DNA from: Caenispirillum bisanense
GTDB lineage: Bacteria; Pseudomonadota; Alphaproteobacteria; Rhodospirillales; Rhodospirillaceae
Length of the DNA stretch: 64,000 nt
Direction: 5' to 3'
Assembly (NCBI RefSeq): GCF_900230255.1
Contig: NZ_OCNJ01000006.1
Span: 248,001-312,000, forward strand
Part shown: positions 59,007 to 64,000 of the stretch, piece after piece
How positions within the stretch are numbered: position 1 is the stretch's first letter
Layout: each line of letters opens with the position of its first letter
Position numbers and translations under genes: made by a program
Notes under the pieces: model-generated
Databases searched by the model: none
What the model was told of the DNA's origin: nothing
The model's input: the letters and a program-made list of their open reading frames with translations, nothing else

Positions 59007-59872
59007 CCGAAGCTCTTCGACAGCTGGTTGAGGCCCATGAGGCGGCCATAGACGGTGACCACGGTGCCCAGCACCACCAGCAGCACGATGGAGAGCGCAG
59101 CCCCCAGCGGCCAGTTGAGCTGGATGATGATCGCCTCGAAGATCAGGTTGGCGAACATGGCGTTGGTCGGCCCGCCGAGGATGAGCGGCGTGATGTAGGT
59201 GCCGGCGCCGAGCACGAAGCACAGCAGGCTCCCCGCCGCCAGACCCGGCAGCGACAGCGGCAGCGTCACCTTCAGGAAGGCCCCGAAGGGCGTGGCGCCC
59301 AGGGTGCGGGCGGCCGACACCAGGTTGCCGTCGATGCCCACCAGGCTGACGTAGACGTTCAGGATCATGAACGGCAGCAGGTAGTGGACGAGGCCGAGAA
59401 TCACCGTCGCCTCGTTATACAGCAGCTGCAACGGCTCGCCGGTCAGCCCGGCCCATTGCAGCAGGGCGTTCACCGCGCCGCTGGTGCCGAGAATGTTGAT
59501 CCACGACAGCGTGCGGATGATGTAGCTGATCCAGAACGGCAGCATCAGCAGCATGAGCAGCAGGCCCTTGTTCTTCATGCGCGTGTTGGCGATGAAGTAG
59601 GCCGGGATGTAGCCCACGACGGCGCAGATGACGGTCGTCATCAGCGCGATGCGCACCGTGTAGAACAGGATGTCGTGATAGAAGACGTCGGAGAAGAATT
59701 CCGCCCAGTTATCCAGGTGGAAGCCGCCGGTGTCGGCACCGGTGGCCGTCCGCAGCCAGAAACTGTAGACGACGATGAAGCACAGCGGCGCCAGCAGCAG
59801 GAAGCTCAGTGTCCCCAGCGCGGGGGACAACAGAAGCCACGGGCGCGCCTTGGTCTCTGCAAGGCTGCTCAC
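59003..59872 (-). CDS. potB: PotB-like ABC permease
   Basis: The 289-residue permease has six membrane segments, starting with WLLLSPALGTLSFLLLAPLCFI, and the EAA loop VSAARTLGATPFGAFLKVTLPLSLPG. The frame is open to 59977, but that ATG has no ribosome-binding site and would lie in the divergent promoter. I chose GTG 59872, with AGGGA 9 nt upstream. It is the first gene of the transporter-catabolic cluster. Confidence 0.82.
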   Translation of the reverse strand: MSSLAETKARPWLLLSPALGTLSFLLLAPLCFIVVYSFWLRTATGADTGGFHLDNWAEFFSDVFYHDILFYTVRIALMTTVICAVVGYIPAYFIANTRMKNKGLLLMLLMLPFWISYIIRTLSWINILGTSGAVNALLQWAGLTGEPLQLLYNEATVILGLVHYLLPFMILNVYVSLVGIDGNLVSAARTLGATPFGAFLKVTLPLSLPGLAAGSLLCFVLGAGTYITPLILGGPTNAMFANLIFEAIIIQLNWPLGAALSIVLLVVLGTVVTVYGRLMGLNQLSKSFG

Positions 59873-60037
59873 GGAATGAAATCCCTGTTCCCTGTTCAGG
59901 TCTACGGCGGTGATGGCGGGCGGCTTCTGGCGGCCGTCCCTTGACGATGGAGAAAGTCTAACCGCCCCTGTCGACATTTGGGAAATACATAGTCACAATC
60001 GCGACCATAGCGTTTGGGAATGTGGGAGGCGAAGACC
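59873..60037. promoter_or_regulatory. Divergent promoter region of the transport cluster and LysR gene
   Basis: The 165-nt intergenic region is A+T-rich around 59970-60020. TTTGGGAA occurs twice (59977-59984, 60013-60020), flanking two CATAG copies (59988-59992, 60006-60010). Such a spot between a LysR gene and its divergent target is where the regulator would bind. I cannot name a definite T-N11-A box. Confidence 0.45.
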
Positions 60038-61105
60038 GTGCGGCGGGGCCTGGATGACCTGACGGAAGGGACGGACGGTGCCGATGCGCTGGACCGGCTG
60101 GCGGCGCTGGAGAAGTTCACCCGGCAGTTGGATTGGAACCTCTTGCGCACCTTCATGATGATCGTGCAGGAAGGCGGCATCACCCGCGCCGCCGACCGCA
60201 TGCTGCTGGCCCAGCCCACCGTCTCCAACCGCCTGAAGCGCCTGGAGCGGCAGTTGGGCCGCCGGCTGGTGGAGCGCGGCGCCGGCACCTTCCGGGTCAC
60301 CGCCCACGGCGACCTGCTGTATCGGGAATGCGTCGAGATCTACGGCAACATCTCGCGCCTGAACGTGCTGCTGCGCGACATCCGCGAGGAGATTTCCGGC
60401 CACGTCTCCATCGTCATGGCAAGCCATGTGCAAAGCCCGCTGCTCGACGAGGTGCTGGCCGCCTTCCACGAGAGCCACCCGCTCGTCACCTTCTCCATCG
60501 ACGTCACCACCTCGACCGACGTCACCCAGCAGGTGCAGCACAAGACGGCGAGCTGCGGCGTCTGCCTGGTCTACGACCGGGTGCCGGGCCTGCGCTACGA
60601 GGTGCTGTTCCGCGAACACTTCCAGTTCTTCTGCGGCCGCCGCAACCCGCTGTTCGGCCGCACTGACCTGACCATCGCCGACCTGCGCGACCAGCCGCTG
60701 GTCAGCTTCAAGACCGACCAGTTGTCCGGCGTGCTGCGCCCCGTCGCCCTGCTGCGCACCCAGGAGCGCATCGAGGGCCGGGTGGTCGGCACCACGTCGA
60801 ACCTGGAAGAGGTGCGGCGCATGATCCTCGCCGGGCTCGGCATCGGCCCGCTGCCCATGCACGTGGTCGAGGCGGACGTGCGCGAGGGCCGCTTGTGGCC
60901 GCTGCCCCCCTACGAGTCGCCGCCGGCCGTCGACGTCTACATGGTGACCAACCCGGCGACCCACCTGAACCGGGCCGAAGCGGCCTTCGTCGAAGCCCTG
61001 CGCGAAAAGGTGGCGGCGACGCCGGCGCGAGAACGCATCTACCCCTATCCCCTGCCGGGAAGACCCACCCGCACCGAGGTATCTCCGACTACAAAGCAAA
61101 AGTAG
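60038..61105 (+). CDS. LysR-type transcriptional regulator
   Basis: The 355-residue regulator has an N-terminal winged HTH (DWNLLRTFMMIVQEGGITRA and QPTVSNRLKRLERQLGRRLV) and the periplasmic-binding-like effector domain (about 120-310). A leader of some 30 residues before the HTH is longer than usual. Start GTG 60038 has GGGAGG at perfect spacing; an ATG at 60020 is possible. It probably controls the divergent importer and catabolic genes, its effector being their substrate (inference). Confidence 0.9.
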   Translation: MRRGLDDLTEGTDGADALDRLAALEKFTRQLDWNLLRTFMMIVQEGGITRAADRMLLAQPTVSNRLKRLERQLGRRLVERGAGTFRVTAHGDLLYRECVEIYGNISRLNVLLRDIREEISGHVSIVMASHVQSPLLDEVLAAFHESHPLVTFSIDVTTSTDVTQQVQHKTASCGVCLVYDRVPGLRYEVLFREHFQFFCGRRNPLFGRTDLTIADLRDQPLVSFKTDQLSGVLRPVALLRTQERIEGRVVGTTSNLEEVRRMILAGLGIGPLPMHVVEADVREGRLWPLPPYESPPAVDVYMVTNPATHLNRAEAAFVEALREKVAATPARERIYPYPLPGRPTRTEVSPTTKQK

Positions 61106-61208
61106 AAAAGCCCAAAAGCTGTTCAATTTTTGCCCTAAAGGCGTAGTATGTCACTCGGATGATCGACGGCAGTCGGTCCGGGGGATTACGCACGGGGAGA
61201 ATTGAACG

Positions 61209-62618
61209 ATGGCCGACGTGTACATGAAGCGCTGGCAGGACGCCAAGGCGGCGTTCGAGAAGGCGACGGGGAAGAAGAAGCCGAGCGGCAACTTCCTCGG
61301 CATCTTCCGGCGGACGGGCATGAGCGACGCCTGCAAGGCGCTGGACAAGGCCGCCGACGGCGATGCCCCGGCCATGGAAAAGGCGCTGACGGACTTCAAG
61401 AAGACCGCCGCGACCTATGAAAAGGAGCTTCTCGCCGCCGAGAAGGCCGACAGCAACGCCGACTACAAGAAAGAAGTCCAGAAGCTGGTCGGCGAGATGG
61501 ACACCATCGAGACGCTGTTCCGCTCCGCGCTCGAGGAGAAGCTGCCGGTCACCATTCGCCTGCCCAACGCCATCAGCCGCAGCGACAACGTGTTCCGCCG
61601 CGTGAAGTCGCGCGACGTCGACCTGAAGCCGGTCACCTTCCATGTCGGCTTCGCGGAAACCTCGGTACGCCTCGCCAAGATGGTGGAAGACGAGGTTGAC
61701 GGGCTGGTGGAGACGCTCATCCAGCGCGCCAGCAACCAGATCCGCGACCTGGAAGAGGAACTGGCCGCCTACATCGACTCGACGGTCCCCAAGGCCATCG
61801 CCGCCAAGGACAAGGACAAGGCCGTCCAGGCCATGATGAAGGAATGCACCAACATCATCGCCCGTTATCGGGTGGAGGTGGACGCCATGGTGGATTCCAT
61901 CTGCAAGGACTGGTTCACCAAGCACAAGATCGCGTCCGACTACAAGAAGGGCTTCGCCTTCACGGTGGTGAAGGGCGTCGTCGGCATCACCCTGTCGGTG
62001 ACGGCGACGGTTCTGACGGGCGGCGCGGCGCTCGCCGTGATCCTTCCGGCCATCGCGTCCAACGGCAAGACCCTGGTGAGCATGCTGGCGGCCACCTACA
62101 AGTACGTGCGCGACATCGAGACGACGGAGCAGAAGCTCATCGAGGAGAACAAGGAACTGGTGGAGATGTACGAGCGCGCCAGCCGCGCCAGCGTGGAATG
62201 GACCGAGTTCCAGTCCTTCCTCGGCGCACCCTGGGCCACCGGCATCCTCGGCTTCTCCAAGACGACCGACGAATACACCAAGAAGTGCGTCGACTACGAG
62301 ACCAAGTACCTGCCGCCCATCCGCACCAAGTTCCGCGAGATCCAGAAGCAGATCGCCCAGGTGGCCGACGCCGACCCGGCGGTGGCGCGCAAGCTGTCCA
62401 AGCCCTTCGAAGAAGCCTTCGACGCCGTCGCCAACGAGAACAAGGTGCTGGAAAAGCGCATGGACCTGCGCATCAAGGCTCGCTCCGACGTCGAGGTGCT
62501 GCAGGCCACGCGGCCCGGCGTCATCAAGCTCTACAAGGCCATCGACGGCGGCAGCAACATCGCCTCGGCCGGCTCGGCGGTGAAGAGCCTGGTGTCCATC
62601 GTCAGCGCCGTCGTCTGA
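61209..62618 (+). CDS. Unknown 469-residue helical protein with central hydrophobic hairpin
   Basis: I do not recognise this protein. Long amphipathic helices rich in Lys, Glu, Asp and Ala (about 1-245 and 290-445) flank one hydrophobic stretch at about 248-283 (FTVVKGVVGITLSVTATV, then a GG turn, then AALAVILPAIA). No signal peptide is present. The layout, long helices around a single hydrophobic hairpin, recalls alpha-helical pore-forming proteins (ClyA, Hbl/Nhe, XaxA), but sequence similarity cannot be judged by eye. It has its own GGGGAGA site and an A+T-rich upstream region (61085-61150). Confidence 0.75.
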   Translation: MADVYMKRWQDAKAAFEKATGKKKPSGNFLGIFRRTGMSDACKALDKAADGDAPAMEKALTDFKKTAATYEKELLAAEKADSNADYKKEVQKLVGEMDTIETLFRSALEEKLPVTIRLPNAISRSDNVFRRVKSRDVDLKPVTFHVGFAETSVRLAKMVEDEVDGLVETLIQRASNQIRDLEEELAAYIDSTVPKAIAAKDKDKAVQAMMKECTNIIARYRVEVDAMVDSICKDWFTKHKIASDYKKGFAFTVVKGVVGITLSVTATVLTGGAALAVILPAIASNGKTLVSMLAATYKYVRDIETTEQKLIEENKELVEMYERASRASVEWTEFQSFLGAPWATGILGFSKTTDEYTKKCVDYETKYLPPIRTKFREIQKQIAQVADADPAVARKLSKPFEEAFDAVANENKVLEKRMDLRIKARSDVEVLQATRPGVIKLYKAIDGGSNIASAGSAVKSLVSIVSAVV

Positions 62619-62717
62619 CGGCAGGACCCGAGGGCCGGGGTCGGCGGCGCATCCGCACCCGGTGACGGACCGCATCGAAAGTGCTACGACTGGTGGGGTC
62701 ACTGTGGACCCCACGCC

Positions 62718-64000
62718 ATGCCGCACATCCGTCGCCGACCTGCCCTCGCCGCCTGCCTGATCGCCGCCGCGCTGCTGTCGGCGGCCGCCGCACCCGCCGC
62801 CGCCGCCGACATCCGCATCGGCGCCCTCGCGTTCCGCGGCACCGAGGAAGCGGTGCATACCTGGGGTCCGACCGTCGACGCGCTGGCGCGCGCCCTGCCC
62901 GAACACAATCTGGTGCTGGTGCCGCTCGACCTGGTGGCCATGGGCCGTGCCGTCGCGGTGGGCGATGTCGACTTCGTGCTCACCAACCCCGGCCATTACG
63001 TCGAGCTGGAGCTGGCCCACACCATCACCCGCATCGCGACGCTGGAAACCACCGATCACGGCACGCCGCGCGCCGCCGTTGGATCGGTCATCTTCACCCG
63101 CGCCGACCGCGCCGACATCCAGTCCCTGACGGACCTGCGCGGCATGGTCTTCGAAGCGGTGGCCCCGACCGCCTTCGGCGGCTTCCAGATCGCCTGGCGC
63201 GAGTTGCGCGACGCCGGCGTCGAGCCGCACGACGACTTCGCGGAGCTGCGCTTCACGGGCTTCCCGCTCGACCAGATCGTCTACGACGTGCGCGACCGCA
63301 GGGCCGATGCCGGCACGGTGCGCGCCTGCCTGCTGGAGGAAATGGCGGCAGAGGGCCGCATCGACCTGGCCGACTTCCACATCCTCAATCCCATGCCGGC
63401 CGACGGCTTCCCCTGCCTCGTGTCGTCGCGGCTCTATCCCGACTGGGCCTTCGCCAAGCTGCGCCACACCGACCGCGCGCTGGCCAAGCAGGTGGCCATG
63501 GCGCTGCTCGGCCTCGGCATGGCGGGGCCGCTGCCGGCCGGGGCGGCGCAGTGGACGGTGCCGCTGAGCTACCAGCCGGTCTACGACCTCTACGCGGACC
63601 TGCGCATCGGCCCCTTCGCCGTGGAACCGTCGGAGGTCTTCGCCGAAATGCTGCGGCGGCACTGGGAATGGCCGGCGCTGGCCGCCGCCCTGCTGCTGCT
63701 GGCCGGCCTGTTCCACCTGCGCACCGAGCGGCTGGTGGCCCGGCGCACCGCCGAGCTTCACCGCGAGATGGACGAACGCCGCAAGGCGCAGGAAGAAGCG
63801 CAGCTGCGCCTCGCCGAACTGGCGCACGTGTCGCGGCAGTCGACCATGGGTGAACTGGCGTCGGGCCTCGCCCACGAGATCAACCAGCCGCTCGCCGCCA
63901 TCACCAACTACGCCAACGGCTGCATCCGGCGGCTGGAGGTGGACGCCGGCAACGCCGAGATCCTGGAGGCCATCCGCCAGATCGTCCGCCAGGCACAGCG
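62718..64000 (+). CDS. Sensor histidine kinase with PhnD-like sensing domain (partial)
   Basis: The window ends inside this gene; 427 codons are present. A signal peptide (about 1-30) leads to a periplasmic phosphonate/tetrathionate-type binding domain (about 31-290; IRIGALAFRGTEEAVHTW…). One transmembrane segment (about 315-335, WPALAAALLLLAGLFHL) and a charged coiled coil follow, then HisKA with H386 in ASGLAHEINQPLAAI, as in TtrS/DctB kinases. The ATP-binding domain lies beyond the window. A periplasmic small molecule is the likely signal. A response regulator gene probably follows. Confidence 0.88.
   Translation, partial: MPHIRRRPALAACLIAAALLSAAAAPAAAADIRIGALAFRGTEEAVHTWGPTVDALARALPEHNLVLVPLDLVAMGRAVAVGDVDFVLTNPGHYVELELAHTITRIATLETTDHGTPRAAVGSVIFTRADRADIQSLTDLRGMVFEAVAPTAFGGFQIAWRELRDAGVEPHDDFAELRFTGFPLDQIVYDVRDRRADAGTVRACLLEEMAAEGRIDLADFHILNPMPADGFPCLVSSRLYPDWAFAKLRHTDRALAKQVAMALLGLGMAGPLPAGAAQWTVPLSYQPVYDLYADLRIGPFAVEPSEVFAEMLRRHWEWPALAAALLLLAGLFHLRTERLVARRTAELHREMDERRKAQEEAQLRLAELAHVSRQSTMGELASGLAHEINQPLAAITNYANGCIRRLEVDAGNAEILEAIRQIVRQAQ

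Noticed and set aside
59873-59977. N-terminal extension of the PotB-like permease to ATG 59977
   Set aside because: No ribosome-binding site, lies in the divergent promoter, and the extra 35 residues are unlike PotB.
62681-63853. 390-codon plus-strand frame
   Set aside because: It is a +1-type shadow of the sensor-kinase frame that starts at 62718 and has proper domains.
61089-63875. 928-codon minus-strand frame
   Set aside because: Antisense shadow of the helical protein and the sensor kinase; no domain or start site.

Overview
The window is GC-rich chromosomal DNA of an alphaproteobacterium, most likely Rhodospirillales-like. The strongest evidence is a circularly permuted two-piece tmRNA gene (ssrA) with tag ANDNFAEVRAAA, followed directly by an alpha-type sspB. 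The hflK-hflC-degP order, ThyX-type thymidylate synthase, alphaproteobacterial XRE regulator and a PEP-CTERM protein fit this. I saw no phage, insertion sequence, CRISPR array, rRNA or tRNA. Genus is not determined.

Layout. 0.5-6.4 kb: a complete dipeptide ABC importer operon (dppABCDF) with a hairpin-rich dppA-dppB gap and a strong terminator. 6.5-15 kb: a PEP-CTERM surface protein, ndk, an ABC-F ATPase, a large unknown protein, holC, an XRE regulator and degP. 15-24 kb: hflKC, the Fe-S carrier mrp, a PIN-type toxin-antitoxin pair, thyX divergent from ssrA, sspB, and class I fumarase. 24-33.6 kb: an AbiEii-like nucleotidyltransferase with an unknown partner, glgX, a hydrolase, a CBS-PAS histidine kinase coupled to a small RHH protein, a cation efflux protein, pdxH, a glycine-zipper lipoprotein and a CbpA-like co-chaperone. 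33.6-43 kb: two tandem DUF2189 membrane proteins, a YihY-like protein, fabI, aroC, a DMT exporter, ccdAB, a histone-deacetylase-like hydrolase and an orphan solute-binding protein.

43-60 kb is a long run of minus-strand, closely packed genes. The upstream half encodes a polyamine-type ABC importer, a class III aminotransferase, a BKACE-type beta-keto acid cleavage enzyme, an FAD amine/amino acid oxidase-like protein, an ArgE/DapE-like deacylase and a methyltransferase, with a divergent LysR regulator. It looks like an import-and-degrade pathway for an unidentified amine or amino acid. The downstream half encodes a PL14-like secreted protein, an enolase-superfamily enzyme, a sensory-rhodopsin-transducer-family protein without any rhodopsin nearby, an SDR, a GH15 hydrolase, a membrane protein and a DUF4336 protein. 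Two of these genes (enolase superfamily and GH15) are each split by a single-base frameshift. A 130-bp palindromic element occurs twice between 52.7 and 53.2 kb.

61-64 kb: an unrecognised 469-residue helical protein with a central hydrophobic hairpin, then the start of a sensor kinase with a PhnD-like sensing domain that runs off the window.
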